Shown here piece after piece: positions 55,633 to 64,000 of a stretch of 64,000 bases of DNA. The notes under the pieces were generated by a model. That model had not been told where the DNA came from. It searched no databases and saw only the letters and a program-made list of their open reading frames with translations. Position 1 is the stretch's first letter, and each line of letters begins with the position of its first letter. This stretch comes from Allolobophora icterica (Eukaryota > Annelida > Clitellata > Crassiclitellata > Lumbricidae), in contig OY744614.1 in assembly GCA_963556255.1 (NCBI GenBank), positions 35,501,679-35,565,678 of the forward strand, given 5' to 3'. The position numbers and the translations under genes are program-made.

Positions 55633-55823
55633 CCTCCCTTCCCGGGGGAGGACAAAGCCAGTCATTGGTTCGCCTCCCGGCTGAGAATGATGTCGTTCCC
55701 TCCATCGATTTCCTCCAGACCATGTCCTCGTCGTTCCCATGAAAATACAAAATATCAGCACAGTTAGAAATTATATTTACAGTTGTCGCAGTGCCTTACA
55801 TGGTAGTCCGCCTTCTTCCTCAA

Positions 55824-58800
55824 TCATAGTCTGGACAAAAGATCAGCGGGAATATTCAGCGCCCCAGGACGATATTTAAAAGCGATATCAAAGTCCTGGA
55901 GTGCCAGAGCCCACCTCGCAAGTTTAGCACTTGTGGGCGTAGAAGCAGTTAGGAAAGTCAAGGGATTGTGATCAGAATAGAGGGTGGTCCTTGACATAAA
56001 AATCCAATTCCTAAACTTCTTCAACGCAAAGATTACAGCATACGCTTCGCGTTCCACAGTGGACCAACGCGCTTGCGTAGCATCTAATTTAGAACTGGCG
56101 AAACATATTGGCCGTTCTGTTCCATCGTCTTGAATTTGGAATAAGCAGCAACCGACTGCTTCGTCTGAAGCATCAGTCGATAGACCAAACTCTCTGCCGT
56201 AGTCAATTGTCTGCAAACATACAGTGTTATTCAAATCGTGCGTAAGTTTATCTAGCGCCTTTTGGTGATCAGCTCGCCAGGGTATCTTAACAGGCACCGA
56301 TTTCTGGGTCAAGTCAGTGAGAATTCTGGCTGTCTCAGCCAGGTTAGGGATGAAGTTCCTAAAATAACTGAAGAAGCCAATTAATCTCCGTATGTCCTTT
56401 TTGGACTCGGGTTGAGGGATTTTCCCTAGCCCTGCGATTTTCATAGGATCCGGTTCAATGCTCCCTGATCCGATCAGGTGACCTACAAACGTTGTTTGTC
56501 GTCTAGCAAACGAACTCTTCTTAATGTTAAGGGTCAGACCCGACTGTTGAATAGTCATTAAGTATTTCTCTAGGTGTTTCATGTGATCCGGCCACGTCAT
56601 CGAGTGTACTGCCATGTCACTATGTGAGGGAGTGATAATACCTAGGGCCAAAAGTTCGCGGGTCTGCTTCTCCATCTCCGGTTTGAGCAGTTCCGGCACC
56701 TTATAGGCTCGCAAACTCTTCGGCCTGAACTCCGCGCTAACAGTGATTGTGTGTTCTAGGACGGGACAGAAACCTGGTTTGTCCGAGAACACATCTGGAA
56801 ACCTGTCTAACAGACTAAACAGCTGTTTCCGCTCGGGTACCGTTAAGTGTGCAACGGCAATAGGGTCTACTTGTGCACCGGGCCTTGTCTGCCTCGTGAC
56901 GAAGCTACCCACCGCTTCCCCGTGACCGAAGTCTTCGTCCTTCTCGAACAGAATGGAGCAATTGTTAATCAATGCTTGCTGTATTCTTTCGTTATATTTG
57001 CGAATCCGATTTGCGTGTAGTAAGTGGCTTTTGCCCCCTATTTCCACGATGTATGTGTAGGGCGATTTCACCTGAGCGATGATGGCCGGGCCTTGCCATT
57101 GGCCCTCCTTCTTTGCTCCTCGCGCTTCCGGTGATTGGATGATGACTTTGTCTATTCTCTCTTTAGGCAAGCACAGTTGTTTTACAGAATGCCCAGCTAT
57201 TTTGTCTTTATGAAAGGGCAAATTGTCTTCAGTGAAGAAGCTCTTCGCCCCAATTTTCCCGTGGGCCAAGAATGGTGCTAGTGTCGAACATTGTGCTTGT
57301 TCAGCAGCCATCTTGTTTCTGCCTACTATTGTGTCTTCCTTGGGTGGGGGTGGTATCTCAGGATTGAAGAATAGCTCTTCATTATCCGTTTCTTCGGGGC
57401 TGATTTCTCCTGCACTCCCACTGTCTGCTTGAGCGACCGTGAAGTAATCCTCGCCTATCAGCGTCCTAAGTCCCTCTACCTCCTCCCCTCTCTCCTCTTC
57501 CTCACTCGTCTCAGTCCTTGCGACCGCCTGCGCTTCTGAAATTTGATCTATTTCAGGAGCGCTGGCCGCGTGACTCGAGTACAACGCTGTCTCGCGCAGC
57601 AAGTCGGCTGTAGTGGGCGTGATAATTAACGGTTCATTAAGGTCTTTAATGAGTGCCGCCCATATCCGAACATCAGGGGCGTAATTTACCTCCCCCTCGC
57701 TGTCCTCGCCGGCCTGAGACCCCTTTAGTCTCAGCCGCACCACGTCCACAATCATTGATTGACCGTTCAGCCCCTTCACCTCTATCTGCTTGACCACAGG
57801 TAGGTTGAGCGGCCTGATTAGTTCTGCTCGCGCACAATTATATTCGGCCCCGCTATCTATTAGAGACGATGTCACAGGGAGCCCTGTAATATACACTTTC
57901 ATGTATTCTCTTACATAAGTCTCCTCCACGTCAATGCAATCCGGGCTTGTCGGCAATGCCTGCTGGTCTATCTCTTGTATCAATGGCGGTCCGTCTTGTC
58001 GCGTCTCGCTTTGTCTGTCTGCCTGTCTGTCTTGAGCTCTGGTCACGGTTGGCTGGACCGCACACGCGCTCACCTGCTTGCTTTTAATTTGTTTGTTCTT
58101 CGAGCACAGTTTAGCTCTGTGGTCTGGAGAAAAGCATAGGAAACAAAGGCCACGCTTTCTAATCTCGTCGGGGTTTGGACGTCCGTCTGTCCTGTTATTT
58201 GTCTGTGTCCCTCCCGGTCGGTCAGTCCACGTGTCCGTCTGTTTAGCTGTCGTCTGAGGAGGTGCTGGCGCTTTCGCGTAGCGTGCCTCCGTCTTACCCG
58301 TGCCTAGACTATGCTTCGTATAGTCATTTTCCCAAGGGTGTGTAGCGACATAAGTGTCAGCCGCTTCGGCTAACTCTTTGTGCCCTAACCACTTCTGCTG
58401 CTCTTGACTGAGGATGAAATTCAAACATCCTCTGGGCAACATTTCTTTCATCTTATCTGCAATCAAGAGGCTCGTAACCTCATCAAACGTCATTGCCTTG
58501 CGATCTTGCAAATAGTAAGAAAGTAAATTATGCAGTCTCGAAGCTAATGTTGTGTATGATTCATCTACCGCCTTTTTTGCGTTCATGAATCGTTCTCGTA
58601 AAGAGACTGCGCTCACTTTGAACTCTTTCAACAAGAAGGTTTTTAGCTTCCCGTAATTATCAAGCTCCTCTTGTGTGAGTCTGGCCGTCAGTGCTCTGGC
58701 CTGATTATCTAGACAGGTCAAGAGTAATCTGCTTCGAAGGTCGTCCGGGACAGCGCAAGAGTCGAATAACCTTTCGCAATGCACAAAGAAACCAGGGATT

Positions 58801-59555
58801 TGCGCATGGTCGCTGGGGAATCTCGGTAAGAGTCCTCGCAAGCTTTCACTATACGTTTTCATTCGTCCTACGACCGAATGCCTCAAGTTATAGTCCCTTT
58901 CGTCTCTGAGTCTCCTCTCTGCGTCCCTTTCTTCTCGGACTTCCTTCTCTCTCTTCTCTGCCTCCTCCTTTTCTTCTCTCCTCCGCTTCTCCTCCCGAAG
59001 CCTTAATTTCTCTGCTTCCTCCTTCTCTTCTCTCTTCCGTCTTTCTTCTTTCTCTTCTCTTCTCCTCTCTTTCTCTTCCTCTCTTCTCTCTTTTCTCTCC
59101 GCTTCCTCTCTCTCTTCTCTCCTCACTCTTTCTATTCTCTCCGCTTCCTCTCTCGCTTCTCTTCTCAGTTTCTCCGCTTCCTCTCTCTCTTCTCTTCTCA
59201 CTCTTTCTATTCTCTCCGCTTCCTCTCTCGCTTCTCTTCTCAGTTTCTCCGCTTCCTCTCTCTCTTCTCTTCTCAGCCTCGCGGCTTCCTCTCTCTCGTA
59301 TTTTAAGCGTTTTAATTCGTATAACGGCGTTTGCGCTGCCGAATCGATATTGCTTTCTATGCTACCCGTGCTTACTTCCTCACTTACTTCTGGCGGGGTT
59401 TCCCGTCCAGACACAATTATTTCAGCACTCGCCTCTTGGAGTTGGCCCGTACTCATGGAACCCAATTCCTCCTCTCCTAGTCCCATCTTTATCAGATATG
59501 CGACTAGTCTGTGACGGGGCATGTTCTGCACCCTCACTCTTTTCCCTACCGACAA
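55824..59555 (-). CDS. gag-pol-like polyprotein of the LTR element, internally deleted
   Basis: 1243 codons without a stop. Residues 80-225: highly charged E/R/K coiled coil with two 25-residue tandem copies (97-146). About 230-410: gag-type region. 471-484: CCHC zinc knuckle (C471, C474, H479, C484). 567-569: DSG protease active site. About 780-802: remains of the integrase N-terminal region. About 817-855: GPY/F-type integrase C-terminal module (QWQGP, LHANRIRKY). About 903-982: RT N-terminal part. 983-1035: RT C-terminal part; the catalytic aspartate motif is absent. 1110-1240: RNase H (TDAS, E near 1169, SDHNPL). The frame ends just after RNase H, 191 bp from the LTR, so no integrase follows. 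Both losses preserve the frame. Confidence 0.85.
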   Translation of the reverse strand: MSVGKRVRVQNMPRHRLVAYLIKMGLGEEELGSMSTGQLQEASAEIIVSGRETPPEVSEEVSTGSIESNIDSAAQTPLYELKRLKYEREEAARLRREEREEAEKLRREAREEAERIERVRREEREEAEKLRREAREEAERIERVRREEREEAERKERREEEKERRREEKEERRKREEKEEAEKLRLREEKRRREEKEEAEKREKEVREERDAERRLRDERDYNLRHSVVGRMKTYSESLRGLLPRFPSDHAQIPGFFVHCERLFDSCAVPDDLRSRLLLTCLDNQARALTARLTQEELDNYGKLKTFLLKEFKVSAVSLRERFMNAKKAVDESYTTLASRLHNLLSYYLQDRKAMTFDEVTSLLIADKMKEMLPRGCLNFILSQEQQKWLGHKELAEAADTYVATHPWENDYTKHSLGTGKTEARYAKAPAPPQTTAKQTDTWTDRPGGTQTNNRTDGRPNPDEIRKRGLCFLCFSPDHRAKLCSKNKQIKSKQVSACAVQPTVTRAQDRQADRQSETRQDGPPLIQEIDQQALPTSPDCIDVEETYVREYMKVYITGLPVTSSLIDSGAEYNCARAELIRPLNLPVVKQIEVKGLNGQSMIVDVVRLRLKGSQAGEDSEGEVNYAPDVRIWAALIKDLNEPLIITPTTADLLRETALYSSHAASAPEIDQISEAQAVARTETSEEEERGEEVEGLRTLIGEDYFTVAQADSGSAGEISPEETDNEELFFNPEIPPPPKEDTIVGRNKMAAEQAQCSTLAPFLAHGKIGAKSFFTEDNLPFHKDKIAGHSVKQLCLPKERIDKVIIQSPEARGAKKEGQWQGPAIIAQVKSPYTYIVEIGGKSHLLHANRIRKYNERIQQALINNCSILFEKDEDFGHGEAVGSFVTRQTRPGAQVDPIAVAHLTVPERKQLFSLLDRFPDVFSDKPGFCPVLEHTITVSAEFRPKSLRAYKVPELLKPEMEKQTRELLALGIITPSHSDMAVHSMTWPDHMKHLEKYLMTIQQSGLTLNIKKSSFARRQTTFVGHLIGSGSIEPDPMKIAGLGKIPQPESKKDIRRLIGFFSYFRNFIPNLAETARILTDLTQKSVPVKIPWRADHQKALDKLTHDLNNTVCLQTIDYGREFGLSTDASDEAVGCCLFQIQDDGTERPICFASSKLDATQARWSTVEREAYAVIFALKKFRNWIFMSRTTLYSDHNPLTFLTASTPTSAKLARWALALQDFDIAFKYRPGALNIPADLLSRL

Positions 59556-60092
59556 CTTATCGATCTTCCAACAGTCCGCTCACTAATAGAAAAAGATAAG
59601 TAAGTTAGAGGAGAGTCACCGCTGGTCAGAAATCAAAGAAAACAACGTCCTAAAATTCTACCACAAATACAACAAGAACAGAACTGAGCAAAAGGAGCTA
59701 CGCAAAAGCCTCGGCTATTCGCACACCAATCCTCATTCAGACCTCAACCGCAACCTCACAGATTACCACGACTACCAGTAAGGACTTACCCTCTGATACG
59801 TCGAGCGTGTTCCGTCTTTTGGTATCTTGGCTGATCCGCTGTCCTCCGTTGCCACTCCCGTCCGTCGTTGCTAGCGATGGTCGGTCGTCCGTTGGCGCTC
59901 TTGTTCCTCGTCCTTGCCTGTTGCTGTCGGTTCCTTCGAGTCCTTCGTCCTCAGGAGTCCGGCACTCGATTTCTCCAGTTGCGAAGGGTTGTATTCGCCG
60001 CTGGTCCCGATCTGTTGAGATTCCTCTTTTCCGTTTCCGGTTCCGCTCTTCGTCGTGACGTCTTCAGTTGAAAACCCTGTCGACTGCGCCAA

Positions 60093-60820
60093 TGTCGCAA
60101 TCGGAGGTTTCCCGTCGATTGTTTGCCGTGTGTTGATGTCGACCCTCGATTGCTTGTTCTTTTTCTTGCACTTTTATTTAACGTGCCTAACTTTTCTATA
60201 GAAGATTCACGACGAACTTTGTTTAATTAATAAATGAATTTAATTAAAGAAACAAATATATATACACTAACTCTACGGGAACTTCCACGTAGTATTAAAG
60301 CGTTTAGATGTTAAATCGGACTATCTCAAATGTTGCTTCGTACAGCCTAACTACAGATCGTTCTTTCGCGTCAGTCTCTGAATCTGACGGACTAATACTC
60401 TGCCGCCGCCGCTGGTCGCTCCTCTCGATGTTGTTCGCTCGACCGATGTCCACGCGTCGCCCTCGTCAGCAGTATAAGTCCCGTCTTCTCCGTTCCCTTC
60501 TGTTAAGTAGGAACTCCAGCGTGCATCAGTCAGCCCCCCTCCCCACGTCAAGCTATCGTCAATTAGTGTCAGATTGCTCCTCGATACGCGGGTCGTCGCT
60601 CGCCTGCAGCGCGGGCGGTGTCTGGTTACACCATAGCCGCGAGGTGTCCTATTACACCTTGGCTGTGTGGTGTCCGATTACACCTGGGCCTCGCTGCCTT
60701 CATTGTTGCCCAAGTGGAGACTGGCTTTTCGTCCGTCATCATCCTATCTCGACCGGCAACGACGCTTACATCATAATGATGATGCCATCTCGTCGTTGTT
60801 GTCGATCTCCTCACGCGACA
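60093..60820 (-). repeat. 5' LTR of the Gypsy-class element
   Basis: 728 bp, TGTCGC...GCGACA, adjacent to the primer-binding-type sequence on its inner side and ATGCC on its outer side. Confidence 0.9.
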
Positions 60821-62009
60821 ATGCCCCCCCAAAAATCGAGAGGAGAATTTCTTCAAATATTAAAATATTATGTTTCAATACAGACAAATTTCTTCAGAAA
60901 CAGAAAAACAGACACAGAACTCAAACACAATCGGAAATCCATAATGGAAACAAAGATTTATTTTTATCTTCAATATCTTCAATGTGAAACAAATTTACAT
61001 GTAAACAAAACACCCCATTTCATACACATTAACGTAACACCGGAAGCCTATGCCGACTGTCCAGACCAGAGTGAAAAAAGCTTTTTCAGATTTTGCTTTA
61101 AACAACAACAAAAAGAAAACCACAAAGTTTGTTTTTGTTTAAAAAAATAAATTTCTTATTTTTGTAGAAGTTATTTTAATATCATAATATCATTGATTAA
61201 ATGATTTTAAATTTTCGGAAATCGCAACTGAATTTACTGAGTTCGAGCTCTTGTTCATGCCATTTTTCATGATTTTTATGATCCGAAATCAGAAAAACTT
61301 AAAAACAACCAAAACAACAAAAACCATAAAACCAAAAAACCCAAAAAAACAACAAACAACGTTTCATCTTGAAAAAACTTTTTTTACACCTCTGGTCCAG
61401 ACCCCATGCCCCACCAATATTTTTGCCCCACCAATATTTTGCCCCACCAATATTTTGGACAAGTTTACGCCAGTGCTCGGAAACATGACCCCTTCATTTG
61501 CCTGGGTCATCAATGTACTCTTTGGTACGACCAAAAATCCACGCAGTAAGGGTACAACCTTGTGAAAGGGGGTTCTCAAAGACAATGAAAATCTACAGGA
61601 GTTTAGCGCAGCTTGTACGGCGCTATACAAATCGTCTTATTATTAATAGTTTCCTTACTTATTTATGATAATAATCTATAATAGTTTTTCTAGAATATGA
61701 GGGTCCCTTTAAAATGATTTGTATTATTACATGTTTATTTCTGCAACTATAACCCATAATGGCTTTTGGTGAAGACTGTTTATTGTTGACGTCAAACAAA
61801 AAGATAACGCAAACGGTGCGATTTACAGACAAAAGTTGGATACTATAGGCGGAAGGAATTAACATAAATCTCTAAAAGATCTCATAAAGGACAACGTTAA
61901 ATTGTATTGTAAAAGTAAAGGTAAGTATATTATTTATTAAACCATTAGCAAACGCACAATGGGACAATAGCTAGAAGCATTGATTGTTAAACTGTGACCG
62001 TAACAGCTG

Positions 62010-62172
62010 TTCTGCCTCTCTGATCTCTCTGGCAACCGGACTCATACCTATACAGTAAATAGACATCAGTTTCTGGACAATTCCTCGGATACGACGCAGC
62101 GCTCGTCAATAAGCAGGTTCTTTTTGCACCTCGCTTTAGAGTAGCGCTTTAGAAAATTGGAGTTTACGATCT
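62010..62172 (+). repeat. LINE 3' end copy (37342 family)
   Basis: GGCAACCGGACTCATACC, GGACAATTCCTCGGATACGA, AATAAGCAGGTTC and GCGCTTTAGAAAATTGGAGT. It continues into the CT microsatellite. Confidence 0.5.
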
Positions 62173-62209
62173 CTGTTTCTGTCTCTGTGTGTCTCTCTCA
62201 CTCTCTTTC

Positions 62210-62380
<171 letters not shown>

Positions 62381-62471
62381 ATCTGTCTGTCTATCTATCA
62401 CACTCTCTCTCTATATGTGTGGCGCTGAGAAATTTCGACGATTTAGGTCTACGCCAGATTTATGTTCTAAG

Positions 62472-62906
62472 CAGTGGCGGCGGTATACAATGGGTCGCAG
62501 TGGGTCATTTGACCTGCCTATTTTTCTCTTGACCTGCCTTATGACTTTCCTATTTAACTGGCGTATTATTAGCGTAGGCCTAGACCTACATAATGTTCAT
62601 GATGTTCTTATCAGTAGGCCTACTTCCCAATCTTCCAAAGATTATTAAAGTAACTGAAGTTTAACGTTTTAATTGCTGAATTGTTTCAAATTTGCTTATG
62701 TTACAACAATAATTGGACTATACTGTATATAGGCCTACGCGTTTAATAATAATTTTCTTCGTTTTAGCCTATATAGGCGTAGGCTATCTGTTATAAGCAT
62801 GCTGCTTGATGCGTCAAACTCAAACATGAATTTCTTCGACCTGCTGTATAATTCCCATATGACCCTTACGCGACCTGCTGAACTTGTATAGCTGGCGCCG
62901 CCACTG
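62472..62906. mobile_element. 435-bp hAT-like MITE, imperfect 8-bp TSD
   Basis: Starts CAGTGGCGGCG and ends CGCCGCCACTG, 11-bp perfect inverted ends. GTTCTAAG on the left (62464-62471) and GTTCTATT on the right (62907-62914) agree at six of eight bases. Non-coding. Confidence 0.6.
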
Positions 62907-62987
62907 GTTCTATTAAGGTGCTGACCAAGCATGCAAGACCGAGAATTTTACTTTCTATATGACCTCGCAAACATGGACCCTTAATCA

Positions 62988-63050
62988 ATCAATCGATCGA
63001 TCGATCGATCGATCGATCAATCAATGAATCAATCAATCAATCAATTTATT
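62988..63050. repeat. (AATC)n/(GATC)n microsatellite
   Basis: TCAATCAATCGATCGATCGA and following units, grading from AATC to GATC and back. Confidence 0.9.
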
Positions 63051-64000
63051 GTTCACTGCCTCATTTCCAAGTAAACAATGTTTACATATAATTCACATAC
63101 AGTTTCAGTGACAAAGGGTAATACCCTAAGGAACCTAAGGTTCCGCTAACAAGGTAGCCCTAATACAAGTGTGTAACAGTCAGTCTAATTTATGCAATTA
63201 GTGTAAAATTAACTGTAAGCCGAGAACCATGCATTTTACGATCAGAAGTTCAGAACTGTCGTTGGTCAGACCAGCTGAGCACGCAAGTCATCTTTCTCAC
63301 TGAGTAATACGTCAACAGTAACGCTAAGCTTCTTTCGTCATGCCGGCCCGATACGGTTTCTAGCGGGCGTTTGTCCCATATTTATGGTCAGTTCTATGCA
63401 TTGCCAGAGAGGGCCTACTCCGAGGCTATTTGGGATGCTTTCCCTTGTTTTGCTATAGTTGGCAAGGTCCGACTTGCAATTGGAAGCAGTGGGAGAAAAG
63501 GGAAATGCATTCAATAAACCAGCTATCGTGATGGAAATACTCCCAACTAGTAACTGTTGAACTACTTAAAAGCATTGGAAAATTACACAGAGCATGCTTA
63601 AATACAGATTACAAGTTACAATGGATATGACGTCATCCCAATCTGAGCACAAAACCAGAGTACAGTTGCGAAATTCATGCGCTAAAAACACAGTTCTGTT
63701 ATTAACTTTGTTGAAATGTATTAATGCAGCTTAATATTGCTAGGCACAAATTTATGTAATAATTGGTTAACGATTTTTATAAAGTCAAATTCAATTTCAA
63801 CTTAGAGCGTGAATTATTAGTTGCATACAGAACACCGATGCGCAATAATCTACACCGGAAGTGCTTTGCTGCCGGCATGGACGTCTGCCTTTCTTTCATT
63901 TACTCAAGGACCGAATCCTGAGAACATGTCATATAACGATTCTGAATACAAAAGGTTTGATTAGCGAGTTCTTGTCTAACAGCAGTCTACTTTCAAGCGG
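63051..64000. other. no recognised feature
   Basis: No exon, RNA gene or known repeat identified to the end of the window. Confidence 0.35.

Larger units (their letters stand above)
54904..60820 (-). mobile_element. Ty3/Gypsy-class LTR retrotransposon (Gmr1-like domain order), TSD ATGCC
   Basis: The two LTRs (54904-55632 and 60093-60820) begin TGTCGC and end GCGACA. ATGCC flanks the whole element (54899-54903 and 60821-60825). Transcription would run right to left. One base inside the right LTR is a TGGCGCAG primer-binding type sequence (60084-60091), and a purine tract GGGAAGGGAGG (55633-55643, minus) precedes the left LTR. One 1243-codon frame lies between. Long identical LTR stretches indicate recent insertion. 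The RT and integrase catalytic cores are missing, so it cannot be autonomous. Confidence 0.9.
54834..61475. mobile_element. hAT-like element disrupted by the LTR retrotransposon
   Basis: Begins CATAGGCGTAGACTC and ends GGACAAGTTTACGCCAGTG, with CTCGGAAA directly on both sides (54826-54833 and 61476-61483). Only about 70 bp lie left of the LTR insertion and 650 bp right of it. The termini match the 131-bp copy at 28546. The right part contains no recognisable transposase. Confidence 0.65.

Noticed and set aside
55120..55767. 215-codon plus-strand frame, and its 280-codon counterpart at 60308-61150
   Set aside because: Both lie over the LTRs in antisense orientation. They share their N-terminal part because the LTRs are near-identical and diverge where the LTR ends.

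Overview
This is a repeat-rich metazoan (invertebrate) genomic window. Introns are GT-AG and mostly 0.2-5 kb, the host genes are single-copy animal genes, and most of the rest is transposon-derived. The host proteins (a Fasciclin II/NCAM-type adhesion molecule, splicing factor AAR2, COP9 signalosome subunit 6) and the mix of RTE/CR1-like LINEs, tRNA-headed SINEs, hAT and Harbinger-like MITEs and a Gypsy element with an unusual domain order fit a marine invertebrate, probably a lophotrochozoan such as a mollusc or annelid. The species is an inference that I cannot confirm.

Layout. (1) 1-3.2 kb: probable 5' flank or first intron of the adhesion gene. It holds a periodic array of CRE-type (TGACGTCA) sites, a LINE fragment and a tRNA-like repeat. 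(2) 3.2-26.2 kb, plus strand: fifteen exons encoding five Ig domains, two FN3 domains and a short terminal exon. Every domain is split over two exons and every domain boundary is a phase-1 intron, as in NCAM/FasII genes. The signal-peptide exon was not identified with confidence. The introns carry two RTE-like LINEs, several SINE families, MITEs and satellites. (3) 26.2-32.4 kb: a second hAT MITE copy, a LINE 3' end, a very short hAT-like MITE, a possible alternative last exon at 29053-29150 and about 3 kb of unique DNA. (4) 37.1-32.4 kb, minus strand: AAR2, five coding exons, 382 codons, apparently intact. (5) 39.26-47.67 kb, plus strand: CSN6/COPS6, ten coding exons, 312 codons, apparently intact. 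AAR2 and CSN6 are head-to-head with about 2.1 kb between start codons. (6) 47.7-64 kb: no host gene seen. This is a nest of transposons: hAT-family elements bounded by 8-bp target duplications, one inside another, and a nearly intact Ty3/Gypsy-class LTR retrotransposon (54904-60820, minus strand) inserted within a hAT-like element.

The three host genes act in unrelated processes (cell adhesion, U5 snRNP assembly, cullin deneddylation). The only regulatory link suggested is a possible shared region between AAR2 and CSN6. The most unusual items are the Gypsy element, whose single 1243-codon frame places integrase-type modules before the reverse transcriptase and lacks both catalytic cores through frame-preserving deletions; a tandem triplication of the CSN6 exon-8 splice donor; a 3'-terminal hairpin with compensatory base changes shared by several (AAT)n-tailed repeats; and a LINE and SINE sharing one 3' tail. 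I saw no bacterial-type system, CRISPR array, rRNA gene or convincing functional tRNA gene.
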